Shown in pieces: positions 1 to 7,310 of a DNA stretch of 11,802 nucleotides (position 1 is its first letter; every line of letters starts with the position of its first letter). Made by a program: the position numbers and the translations under genes. The notes beneath the pieces are model-generated. The model saw only the letters and a program-made list of their open reading frames with translations. It ran no database searches and was not told the origin of the DNA. The stretch covers positions 1 through 11,802 of the forward strand of contig BDDC01001897.1 in the NCBI GenBank assembly GCA_001662425.1, read 5' to 3'. Source of the DNA: Chlamydomonas sphaeroides. Its lineage: Eukaryota > Chlorophyta > Chlorophyceae > Chlamydomonadales > Chlamydomonadaceae.

Positions 1-48
1 TCCTGCTTTTCCGTTTTTCCTTGCTCGGTTTCGGTTTCTTTTTCCTTT

Positions 49-53
49 TGTAA
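49..53 (+). promoter_or_regulatory. Possible TGTAA poly(A) signal of an unseen plus-strand gene to the left
   Basis: TGTAA follows a T-rich tract at the left edge (1-48) and precedes a CT microsatellite. It could mark the 3' end of a convergent gene mostly outside the window, but no coding exon is visible to confirm this. Confidence 0.2.
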
Positions 54-67
54 TCTCTCTCTCTCTC
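54..67. repeat. CT microsatellite
   Basis: An uninterrupted alternating CT run, continuing a long pyrimidine-rich left edge. It has no gene assignment. Confidence 0.8.
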
Positions 68-78
68 CTTCCGTGGAG

Positions 79-95
79 GGTAACTCGGAGTTACC
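79..95. repeat. 17-bp perfect palindrome
   Basis: GGTAACTC and GAGTTACC flank a single central G. It could be a protein-binding dyad or a small hairpin. It is not next to a recognised gene start. Confidence 0.75.
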
Positions 96-329
96 GTCTC
101 GCAGGAGGGTGCGGCAGCCACGCCAACCGTTGTCTAAGCATATGTACACATGCATTATACTCATTGTTGTATTCTGCGGCCTTGTTAGCGCTTGTGAGGC
201 TCAGTCAACGAACGGCGGCATGCACCGCGACCTACTCGCCGCGCGCTGCACCCAAAGCCATTTTATTCTCAAGGCACACATACATATAAGCATACACATA
301 CCATAGTTAGCCTATATGCTTCCGTCTGC

Positions 330-334
330 TTACA
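330..334 (-). promoter_or_regulatory. Possible TGTAA polyadenylation signal for the ankyrin gene
   Basis: TGTAA is the usual green-algal poly(A) signal. On the minus strand downstream of the predicted stop (1229) this is the only copy I found before the window edge. It would give a 3' UTR of about 890 nt, within the range seen for Chlamydomonas genes. The pentamer is short enough to occur by chance. Confidence 0.35.
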
Positions 335-764
335 ACAACATGCTACCGCCACCATGCTGGGTCGCGTGGGCGAGCGAGCCACACCATGTAGCAGGCCAGC
401 CTACTGACAGAGCTATGTACATGTGTTGGACATGCGTCCGCTGAGCGTTCCTTGTAAGCGCGAGCGAGTAAAGCACAATACAGTTGCTTATGTATGTCCG
501 CGGCCGCTGACAAACTTCTCTGTCGCAGCGCTGACAATTTTTCCGTCGCAGCGAGATAAGACGAATGATAAATAGATGCAAGGTGTGGGTCACAGCTGCC
601 GGAGCGCTTTGACCGAGCGATCGTGACCAGGCCGCTCGCACGCACAACATGTGTGTTCTCTTTAGTGCAGGTGCAGCCGTGGCAGCCGCCGCGAGGGTCT
701 AGGCATCGTGCGGGCGGCTGTGCTGCCTGACGCAGCAACCCCCTTCTATGCAGCAGGCCCGCCC

Positions 765-805
765 CCCCTCCCCGAGTGCACTGGGCCAGTGCACTTGGGG
801 AGGGG
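765..805. repeat. 41-bp near-perfect palindrome
   Basis: The left arm 765-784 and right arm 786-805 are 20 bp each and complementary at 19 positions. The single mismatch would be a G-U wobble in RNA. Only one base (785) lies at the dyad centre, so it can extrude as a cruciform or fold as a long stem with a minimal loop. It lies in the presumptive 3' UTR of the ankyrin gene. Confidence 0.9.
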
Positions 806-925
806 TCGGTGTGGCCGTGCGTGGCTGGGCTGTTTGAGTGGGGGTCGTCTTCGGGTAGCTGCTGCGTTGCTGAAGCTGCAGGGTGGCTAAGGCTATGTCC
901 GGTTTTAGACGGCTAAGCAGCCAGG

Positions 926-1024
926 CCAGACCCCCCCTCTAGGACGACATTTTAAGTCCGGCACGAACTTAGAGCTAAGTCAGGAGGGGGGTGTTTTAGA
1001 GCAGCTTAGAGGGGGGGGGTCTGG
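926..1024. mobile_element. 99-bp element with inverted G/C-run ends, MITE-like
   Basis: The left end reads CCAGACCCCCCCTCTA. The right end reads TAGAGGGGGGGGGTCTGG, its complement apart from two extra Gs. There is no coding capacity. The size and inverted ends fit a miniature inverted-repeat element, but I see no clear target-site duplication, so it may instead be a simple hairpin-prone repeat. Confidence 0.4.
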
Positions 1025-1158
1025 CGGTAGGGGTATCTGAGGGATGTGTGGAATAGGCGGACTGAAGCGCTGAGGAGCCGAGGGCCCTAGCGCGCCGATA
1101 CGACCTGATCTGCCGATGGCCCCCCTGGCTGTGAAACGGCGACCTCCGCTTTGCGGTG

Positions 1159-1176
1159 TAACAGTAACAGTAACAG
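1159..1176. repeat. TAACAG hexamer repeat, 3 copies
   Basis: Three perfect TAACAG units just downstream of the tentative last exon of the ankyrin gene, in its presumptive 3' UTR. Confidence 0.8.
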
Positions 1177-1228
1177 CACAGTGGAAGACAGATCGTCAGG
1201 CGTGCGTGTCTGCCCATGTTATCCACAC

Positions 1229-3905
1229 TCACAACATGCAGTACGGCAGCTGGGGGTCGGTGCACGCACGCAGTCCCTGCTGGTGTGCGGATGGGTGTGT
1301 GGAGTGGGAGCCAGGTGCCAGCAGCAGCCGCCTGGCGCACACCAGCCACAGCGAGGGGCGCCAAGGAGGAAGGGGCCGCGGGGAGGGACGACGGCCGATG
1401 GGCAGAGCGCACCCAGGGAGGGAGTGGTCGGCCAGCTGCGTGCGGAAAGGGACCCCAGGGTGGGGCCAGCCACAGGCCTGCGGAGGGAGGGCCACGGGGA
1501 GGGAGCGAGGCTGCATCCACGCACCTGGTCCGCAGCGCCCACGCTCACGCCTGCCTCCAGCAGCGTCGCCACGATGCGAGGGCGGCCGCATCCGCTGGCC
1601 ACAATGAGGGGCGTGGCGCCGTTCTGGTTGTGTACCGTGCGGCAGGGCGCAGCACAGTGCAGGAGTGGGAGTACTGCAGTGGGAGTACTGCAACTGCCAG
1701 CCCGCCCCGGGAGGTGATGCGCAGCCATGCGCAGCCCAACCCAGCTGGCACGGAAACATTGCGGACTATGCTCGCAGCCCCGCCTACCCCGCCGGCCCTG
1801 TCCATGTCGTAGCCCAGCCTCAGCAGGGCCCGCAGCGTCACCAGGTCGCCGGACACCACCGCCCACGTGACGGGCTGCACATTCGACTGCGAGGAGCGAG
1901 CACGGCAAAAAAATTGGCGAATGATGATACACTGGACGAATAATGATACGTTGGGCGAAGGCTCATCACATTGGGCCAAGAAATGATACATTTGGCGAAT
2001 AATGATACGTTGGCAATGCGTGCTGTGTTAGGTGCTATGCTGCGTGGGTGCCCAGTAGGCACGGCGGGGCAAGGCCACATACACATAACGGTGCGTGCGT
2101 GCAGGCTGTGTATCTCAGTGATGATAAGCACATGACCCAGGCGCACGCACGCACGCAAGCTGCTGCCCCACTACGCAGGCCAGGCCGCTCACCGGCCAGG
2201 GAGCTCTCCGCTGCTCCACCAGCCACTCCAGCGCCTCCTCGCAGCCACTCCTGATGCAGTCGGCCACCGCTTCCTCACCCCACAGCCCCGCAGGCAGCTC
2301 ACCCGCACCCGCTGCGGCCAGCACGCCCTCCAGATGCTGCATGAGCGGCACGCTTCCTAGGGCCGCTACTGTCGAGCCCAGCCAGTCCACGTCCACGCTG
2401 CTGGCGTCAGCACACAGCTCCGCCACCTGGCTCGGCAGCTGCTCTGCCACCGCCCAGGCTGCAACGGCCAGCACGGCCCCGTAACGGCTCAGCTGCTGGC
2501 TTTTCATCAGGCTGTCCTGCTGCCCAGTGCTCTCATATGTTGCTGCACCCAGCAATCTCCTACAGCTGAGCTGTGCACCGCGCGCCACCAGTAGCTGCAG
2601 TACCGGCAGATGCCCGGCCGCTGCCGCCTTCTGTGTCACACGTGACACATGGGTGCTGTGCCAGGAGGCTGGTGGCTCAACTGCTTCCACATCAAGCAAC
2701 CACTCCATGGCGGACGTGTTGCCAGCAGCGGCAGCGGCATCAAGCACCCTCAAGTCGCTGTGGATCCCAAGTGCCTTCAATGCTTCCAGCCGCTCCACCG
2801 TGCTGCATAAGTTGCTGTTGCAGACCGCGGCACCAACCTCATAGTTGCTGGCGTCGTCCGGACGCCAGGGAGCGGTGGCCGCGAGCCACTGCAGCTTGGC
2901 GTCAAAGTCGCTGGTGTTGCTGCTCGCAGCCGCGGCAGCCACCTGCACCAGCTCCTGATCGTGCCACACACCGCCATTAAATTGTGGGGGCAGCAGCTGC
3001 AGCTCTGTGGCCCAGCGTTGCAGGCTCAGCAAGGGCAGGCCGGTGGCGGCTCCCGTCAGCAGCTGCCAGCGCTCCTCACCACTCAGCTGAGCAGCGTCAA
3101 AGGTGTCGCTGCCAGGCTGGGCGCTGGGGTAGCAGCGCTGGAGCAGGTCAACGGCCAGGCTCTCGTGCCCGGCCTTGAGGGCCTCCACTGGCGCCTTGAA
3201 GCTCCAGCTGCACCCCGCCTCGTCCAGCGCCCAGGCGCAGAAGTGCTTGTGGCCGCCGCGGGCCGCAGCGCAAAGCACTTCCTCTCTGAGAGGGCACCCC
3301 GATGCTAGCAGCCAGCGGCAGGAGCCCAGCTGCCCAGCGCCGGCAGCTGCGGCCATCACCTCTGGAGCTGCGGCCAGCTCAATGCCAGCCACGTCCGCTG
3401 CGATCTCCAAATTGGGAATGCAGCCGGTGCCCGCGACAAGAGCCAGCAGGTGCAGCCGTCGCTCCCTGGGCAAATCCCGCACGGCACCCGGGGCCTGCCA
3501 CTTCGCTGCAAAGACGTCGCACCGCACGGGCTGCGACAGGCGGATGGTCCTGTCGCCAGGGTTGGACAGCTGCTGTGCCAGGTCCTTGCAGACGAGGCGC
3601 CAAGTGGGGACGCGCTCGGAGGTGTGCGCGGCACGGGCGATGAGCACGATGACGTTCATAGGCAGCTCCCGACCAGAGCATGACAAGCTGAGCTGCTCTT
3701 CCTGTGTGCAGAGATGAACAGTGATGCCGAAGAAGGGCGTCGGAAGGAGCGCAAGGCAACTTAGCCACAGACTAAGCCGCGCTCGTTCGCACAAATTTAG
3801 TGCAACCCTAAGCAGCAGCAGCAGCAGCAGCGGTAATGGTAACGCTACAACGTTACGACTGTTACTCACCAGGGAGTCGCCGGGGCGTGCGCTGCACAGC
3901 TCCAT
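1229..3905 (-). CDS. Ankyrin-repeat protein with F-box-like N-terminus, five-exon gene (about 587 aa)
   Basis: Exons, 5' to 3' on the minus strand, are 3905-3870, 3701-2193, 1886-1788, 1623-1525 and, tentatively, 1249-1229. Every junction is GT-AG in phase 0. The start ATG at 3905 sits in ...CAACC-ATG-GAG. Residues 25-57 (LPMNVIVLIARA then WRLVCKDLAQQL) resemble a degenerate F-box helix pair. Residues 64-71 (TIRLSQPV) and the following FAAKWQAPGA are, from memory, typical of a large ankyrin family in volvocine algae. Degenerate ankyrin helices follow near 128-150 (AAAAGAGQLGSCRWLLASGC), 332-350, 370-387 (KAAAAGHLPVLQLLVARG) and 495-510. Exons 3 and 4 each encode 33 residues, and the second is a clear ankyrin unit (NGATPLIVASGCGRPRIV, then LLEAGVSVGAAD). 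The protein is probably an intracellular protein-binding scaffold, perhaps a ubiquitin-ligase adaptor if the F-box reading is right. No catalytic residues, signal peptide or target are visible. The terminal exon is the weakest part. If its donor is unused, translation runs on to a stop near 1219. Confidence 0.8.
1665..1692. repeat. 14-bp perfect tandem duplication in intron 3 of the ankyrin gene
   Basis: GTGGGAGTACTGCA occurs at 1665-1678 and again at 1679-1692. It lies in the 164-nt intron 1624-1787. The duplication creates no in-frame coding change under the model used. Confidence 0.9.
1914..2010. repeat. AT-rich tandem repeat, five degenerate 19-20 bp units, in intron 2 of the ankyrin gene
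   Basis: Units start at 1914, 1933, 1952, 1972 and 1992. The consensus is close to TTGGCGAATAATGATACGT. Units 1, 2 and 5 match well, while units 3 and 4 are diverged. The block is much poorer in GC than the surrounding sequence and lies just 27 nt inside the 3' splice site of the 306-nt intron 1887-2192. On the minus strand it reads as a periodic pseudo-peptide, so coding calls across it are artefacts. Confidence 0.85.
2138..2156. repeat. CGCA/ACGC simple repeat in intron 2
   Basis: A short run of GCAC/ACGC units, within intron 2 of the ankyrin gene, about 40 nt from the 5' splice site in the gene sense. No function is suggested. Confidence 0.7.
3702..3869 (-). other. Intron 1 of the ankyrin gene, 168 nt, in frame and stop-free
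   Basis: The donor is CTG|GTGAGT at 3870/3869 and the acceptor is CACACAG|GAAGAG at 3702/3701, both strong consensus matches. The intron is exactly 56 codons and contains no stop in the gene's frame, so the unspliced RNA also encodes a continuous protein (643 aa in this gene model). The inserted stretch would be leucine-rich because a CTG run (AGC x6 on the plus strand, 3811-3828) lies inside. I favour splicing because the junctions are good and the inserted residues look like translated repeat, not a family domain. Confidence 0.7.
3811..3828. repeat. AGC trinucleotide microsatellite (6 copies)
   Basis: Six perfect AGC units on the plus strand (CTG in the gene sense) inside intron 1 of the ankyrin gene. 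Because the intron is in frame, change in copy number would not open or close the retained reading frame. Confidence 0.9.
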
Positions 3906-4016
3906 GGTTGACGCCCTCGCAGCGGCAAACGCAGCCCGAACGCCAGTCGGTGCCAGCGCTCTTTGCTGGCGGGAGCTAAACGCTGCGAACCGGTTTGCGA
4001 GAGGGCTGAACTTTAC

Positions 4017-4024
4017 GTATATAC
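4017..4024 (-). promoter_or_regulatory. Possible TATA-type core promoter of the ankyrin gene
   Basis: GTATATAC is palindromic and lies about 112 bp upstream of the ATG at 3905, in otherwise GC-rich sequence. The position would suit a 5' UTR of roughly 80 nt. This is motif-based only; no transcription start can be read from sequence. Confidence 0.35.
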
Positions 4025-4467
4025 AGTTGCTCGGGGCTGCGTGCTGCGCTGTGCGTGGACAATTGACGACCTATGCGGCGCTGGCTTAGCTGTGTTCACA
4101 AGATTGCGACGTACTACATCCACACAACTAACCCCCATCCTGCCCGCCCGTACCCCACCTCCGTCCTGCTCCGTCCCCCAGCCACCTACCCGTCCCCCGC
4201 CCGCCCAGCCTCCGCATGCCTCTACTCGCGGGCAGCAGCCGCTGTGCTCCCAGCCGCCGATGCAGGAGTCTGGATACGGGGCGGCACTGCCTAAACCAAG
4301 AATGAAGCGAGGTGCTGCGCCTACTGCGCCACTCATCATGCAAGGCCCGGCGGGTGATGAGCTACATGCGAGGGGGGGAGGCGGTGCTGCTGGCGGTGGC
4401 TGCCACACGGCTGGGGATCGCGGAGCCACAGCAGGCTACGAAGGCGATAGCAGGATTGCTGGAGGTC

Positions 4468-4483
4468 CCTCACGGCGGTGAGG
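4468..4483. repeat. Small perfect hairpin
   Basis: CCTCAC and GTGAGG flank a GGCG loop. It is short, and notable mainly because a second, stronger hairpin lies 60 bp away. Confidence 0.6.
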
Positions 4484-4543
4484 ACGCTGCGGCAGCCAAG
4501 CAATGCTTGGGTACCGCAACGGCCCTTGATTCCGGACCCAAAC

Positions 4544-4570
4544 TGCTGACGACCGACCGCGTCGTCAGCA
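4544..4570. repeat. 10-bp perfect stem-loop
   Basis: TGCTGACGAC (4544-4553) and GTCGTCAGCA (4561-4570) are exact complements around a 7-base loop. There is no T-run after it and no adjacent gene end, so a bacterial-type terminator is not implied. It could be a remnant of a mobile-element end or a binding dyad. Confidence 0.75.
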
Positions 4571-4932
4571 CGTGATGACAATAGGTCCCACGGCTTAGCA
4601 AAATAGCAAAATGCGGAAGCGGATGGTACGCGGACCCGCGGGACCGCCGGTCGGCCGGTCCCTCCTGGTCCCGTCGACACGCTGCGCGGCTCGCTCGGGC
4701 ACGGAGGACGGACGCGCAACACTAAAACAAGCTGCTGACCCGGGCTACTCGCTGCTGTGGCGAGGCTGCTCAAGACTGCCGCACTGGGGACTCATGCCGA
4801 GTCAGGCTTACGCTGAGATGTAGAAGGGGCGGGGCTGCTTAGGCTGCTCCAATAGATCACATCGGCTGACCGACTCTCACGCCACAGGCTGCCGCTCTTG
4901 GGCTTACGCTGAGGTTAACGCTGACATGAGCT

Positions 4933-5019
4933 GCTCCAAGCCGCCGCTCCGGGGCTGGCTGAGGCGTATGGCCGGGCTTCTTACTGGCTCCAAGCCGCTT
5001 CATTCGCTGGGGCTGGCTG
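4933..5019. repeat. Degenerate tandem repeat of about 55 bp
   Basis: GCTCCAAGCCGC occurs at 4933 and 4987, and GGGGCTGGCTG at 4951 and 5009, in the same order, giving two diverged units with spacing 54-58 bp. GGCTTACGCTGAG occurs twice further upstream (4805 and 4901), suggesting an older, more extended array. Confidence 0.55.
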
Positions 5020-5113
5020 TGACTGACGCCAAGCTGCGGGCTGCTGCTGGGCCTCACCGGGCCCCACTTACAGGATAAGTTGGACCTTGGCTCGACTTGT
5101 TCTTGCTTGACCT

Positions 5114-5297
5114 GTGAAGGGCACGGGGGTCTTGACACTTACAGCAGGTTGCTTGGCTAGCTTGACTTGCTCTGGCTTGCCCTGTGAAGGGCACGGGGGT
5201 CTTGGCTTGAGCTTGACCCGTGAAGGGCACGGGGGTCTTGGCTTGAGCTTGACCCGTGAAGGGCACGGGGGACTTGGCCGGTGAAGGGCACGGGTGG
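5114..5297. repeat. 36-bp tandem repeat with a hairpin in each unit
   Basis: The core GTGAAGGGCACGGG starts at 5114, 5184, 5220, 5256 and 5281. Spacings are 70 (about two units), 36, 36 and 25. In the two best units the preceding bases are CCC, so each reads CCCGTGAAGGGCACGGG, a 6-bp stem with an AAGGG loop. The earlier units have CCT, which still pairs as a wobble in RNA. The linker between cores is TCTTGGCTTGAGCTTGA. Translation of the minus strand gives a 12-residue repeat (VPFTGQAQAKTP) only because 36 is a multiple of three. No flanking coding evidence supports a protein. Confidence 0.85.
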
Positions 5298-5467
5298 ACT
5301 AAGGGGTTGGGGGTGAGGGCCTCTGCTAGAAACCCTTAAGTGCTGCGAGCCCAAGGAGGCCCCAGCAGGCCAGAGGCTTTAGAATTGAAGGTACTCAGAG
5401 CTTGGCTCAGGACTTCGGTGTTTACAGCTTGAGGATTGCTCTCCAGGCCGCTCAAAGGTTAACGTTT

Positions 5468-5479
5468 GGTATATATACC
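5468..5479. promoter_or_regulatory. Palindromic TATA-like motif
   Basis: GGTATATATACC is a perfect 12-bp palindrome in GC-rich sequence. A second GGTATAA follows at about 5510. It could be a core promoter in either direction, but no downstream gene is recognised. Confidence 0.3.
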
Positions 5480-5530
5480 CCGGCGGTGGCCCCATCCCGT
5501 GCATGGGCCCGGTATAACATCCTGCGCCGT

Positions 5531-5552
5531 CCCGTAATGCGCCCGTAATGCG
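5531..5552. repeat. 11-bp tandem repeat (2 copies plus partial)
   Basis: CCCGTAATGCG at 5531-5541 and 5542-5552, followed by a partial CCCGT. It lies about 55 bp downstream of the palindromic TATA motif. Confidence 0.85.
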
Positions 5553-5670
5553 CCCGTCAGTTTCTACAGTCTCTGCAAAGCGCGGGCAGCCCCATCGCCC
5601 CTAATGCAAACGCCTGCGCAAGCCTGCACGCTCTATGCCCCGACCCTCGGCTCCCCGGGCCCTGAGCGGT

Positions 5671-5860
5671 GCGCGGCGCCCACAGGCTACGTGCCGTTAA
5701 CACGCTCGCCTGTGTCCGCTAGCACAAACGCACACTCGTCTCCGTCCAGGCGACCCACGCCCTTACGTGCCCCCCGACCGGGGCCAAACCAGATCCATGC
5801 CCGGCGCCAACGCGCGCGGCGCCCGCAGGCGTCATGCCGTTAGCATTGCCGCCTGTATGT
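5671..5860. repeat. Diverged direct repeat, 143-bp spacing
   Basis: Segments beginning GCGCGGCGCCC at 5671 and 5814 share a similar stretch of about 46 bp (CAGG, TGCCGTTA and GCCTGT blocks in the same order). Similarity fades afterwards. It is probably an old segmental tandem duplication. Confidence 0.5.
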
Positions 5861-6351
5861 GAACGTCGCCAAAGGCGCACGGACACCTGGGTTTGACAAC
5901 CCAAATCCGCCCACTGTATGTCTGCGACACCCGCTGCCCCTGCGAAAGGCCAGCAGTTCCTAAGCCCAAGCGCAGCGTCGCTAGCGTACGTGTGTCAGGG
6001 GACGCGTCAGCTGGATTCTCTGGATACGCGAGCGAGCATCCAACCGGCATACCCTAGCGCGCCCCGCCTCTGCCTCCTGGCCCAGTGAGCGGGCGGCCCC
6101 CGTGGCATGCCGTACAACCCATGGCCGCCGTCCCTCGCACGTCGCGTCATGCGCCGTACTGTACGGCCCCATGGGCACACGTCCAGTAGTCTGGGCGGGG
6201 CATGCTGGGGCATGCTGTCCAAGGTACGTGGCCGTAGTGGCCGTCGCCGCACGAGCAGGCTGTCGGCCCGCATACGGCGCGCTCACGCAGCCCCCGCGGC
6301 AGCAGGAAGGCCGAAGACGGACATCCGCGCCGAAAACCCGCATCCGACCCT

Positions 6352-6387
6352 TAGCTCCAAGCACGCCCAGCTGCTAGCTTGGAGCTA
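6352..6387. repeat. 11-bp perfect stem-loop
   Basis: TAGCTCCAAGC (6352-6362) and GCTTGGAGCTA (6377-6387) are exact complements with a 14-base loop. No gene end is adjacent. It may be an element end or an RNA hairpin. Confidence 0.75.
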
Positions 6388-6886
6388 GCTGCGTTGGCGG
6401 CGACGGGCGCAACGGCGCGCGAGCAGCGAGCAGGGCGCTGAGCTGCTGTGTGCACGACGCATACCTAATGCAGGTTTCGTATGCATGCCGCGAGGCCGTC
6501 AGTAGAGTGGGGACGGGGGTCCGGCTAGTCCGGCCGGGGCAAAGCCATGGCCGGACTACCGTACTGGGCGCAGCGAGCGAGCTTGGAACGAAGGAAGCGG
6601 TTGAAGCCCCCCGCCTGCTGGAAGCCCCGGTTCGGGTCATCCTGCTAGACATCACATACACATCACCCGCCATACATTCGATTACCATTTGCTCGGCGCG
6701 CGCTGCATGCAAAGCACGCCGCCATGAAGAGCAGTGAGCGACCAGTAAGAGTGGCAGCGCAGGAGGCCTGCGGCCTCCGTCCCAGTCGCCCTACCTCCTA
6801 AAATCACTGCGGGCTGAGCTCGCTGTACCTATATTCCTCCTATCTCTAGAGGCGGCGCCCCACCCCACGAGGCGGCTGCTTGCGCC

Positions 6887-6914
6887 CAAGGGCCAGGGCT
6901 CAAGGGCCAGGGCT
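6887..6914. repeat. 14-bp tandem duplication
   Basis: CAAGGGCCAGGGCT occurs at 6887-6900 and 6901-6914, followed by a partial CAAGG. Confidence 0.85.
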
Positions 6915-7280
6915 CAAGGCTCGGGGTGCGACTGCGGGCCCGCGCGGCTAGCTGCCCCGCGGTCCGTCGGCCCTCACGCCGCGCGGTCGGCCCGCGCGGC
7001 CGGCCCCGCGTAGGTCCGCGAGGATCAGGGGAGAGCCAAGGTCGCTGCATGCGGAGGAAGTTGGCATCCACGCAGCGTGGACAACAAGACGTGTTGCACA
7101 TGTTGCTGCGGTCAGGCTAGCTAGCAGGCGGGGGGCGCACCGGTGGCCTGGCAGTCATAGCGCCGGCCTGGCACATGAGGGGGGCGAGGGGAATCACGGC
7201 ACCCCTCCTGGGCACCCTGACATGCCACAACGTGTCCGTCACCACACCGCCGCCGACTAGCAGGAGCATTGCTTATGTTG

Positions 7281-7310
7281 TTCTAGCTGTGTTCTAGCTG
7301 TGTTCTAGCT
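7281..7310. repeat. 11-bp tandem repeat (nearly 3 copies)
   Basis: TTCTAGCTGTG starts at 7281, 7292 and 7303, the last copy ending early. It is one of three arrays with an 11-bp period in this window. Confidence 0.9.

Larger units (their letters stand above)
1..1228. other. Downstream flank and presumptive 3' UTR of the ankyrin gene, no coding gene seen
   Basis: Neither strand shows a recognisable protein. The minus-strand open frames at 330-738 lack any family motif and overlap each other in different frames. The first 600 bp is noticeably less GC-rich than the rest, with a pyrimidine tract and CT repeat at 1-67 and several ACATACATA-like stretches near 275-300. From about 740 the composition returns to very GC-rich with G/C homopolymer runs. 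It holds the palindromes and the inverted-end element listed separately. Confidence 0.6.
3906..5099. other. Intergenic spacer upstream of the ankyrin gene, left part
   Basis: No supportable gene. 4120-4260 is a C-rich low-complexity tract, and 4320-4575 is open in one plus frame without a recognisable domain. Structured elements (hairpins at 4468-4483 and 4544-4570, degenerate repeats at 4933-5019) are listed separately. A promoter for the ankyrin gene probably lies in the first 200 bp. Confidence 0.55.
5298..6884. other. Geneless spacer, middle part
   Basis: Many overlapping open frames exist on both strands, as expected in GC-rich DNA, but none shows a known domain, consistent codon bias or spliceable partner exons. 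It contains a palindromic TATA motif with 11-bp repeats (5468-5552), a diverged duplication (5671 and 5814) and an 11-bp hairpin (6352-6387). It may be decayed mobile-element sequence, but no transposase, integrase or reverse-transcriptase motif is visible. Confidence 0.5.

Noticed and set aside
1838..2158. Minus-strand 106-codon frame with a periodic Ile/Cys/Phe pattern
   Set aside because: It is a translation of the AT-rich satellite in intron 2, across a good acceptor at 1887/1886.
4544..4570. Rho-independent terminator
   Set aside because: There is no T-run following the stem, and the gene structures show a eukaryotic nuclear genome where such terminators are not used.
4312..4575. 87-codon plus-strand frame with fairly protein-like composition
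   Set aside because: No recognised domain, no partner exons, and it ends in the stem-loop at 4544-4570. It could be a gene fragment, but the evidence is too thin to annotate.
5114..5297. CRISPR-like array
   Set aside because: Linkers between cores are themselves repeated instead of unique spacers, the period is a plain 36-bp tandem, and the context is eukaryotic.
5054..5354. Minus-strand frames encoding a 12-residue repeat
   Set aside because: The periodicity comes from a 36-bp DNA satellite. The frames change between overlapping ORFs and there is no unique flanking protein sequence.
6631..6644. T-loop-like GGTTCGGGTC as a tRNA remnant
   Set aside because: No matching acceptor stem, A box or anticodon arm could be found around it.
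6450..6737. 95-codon plus-strand frame of unknown type
   Set aside because: A longer frame overlaps it on the opposite strand, neither has a motif, and no splice or promoter context supports it.
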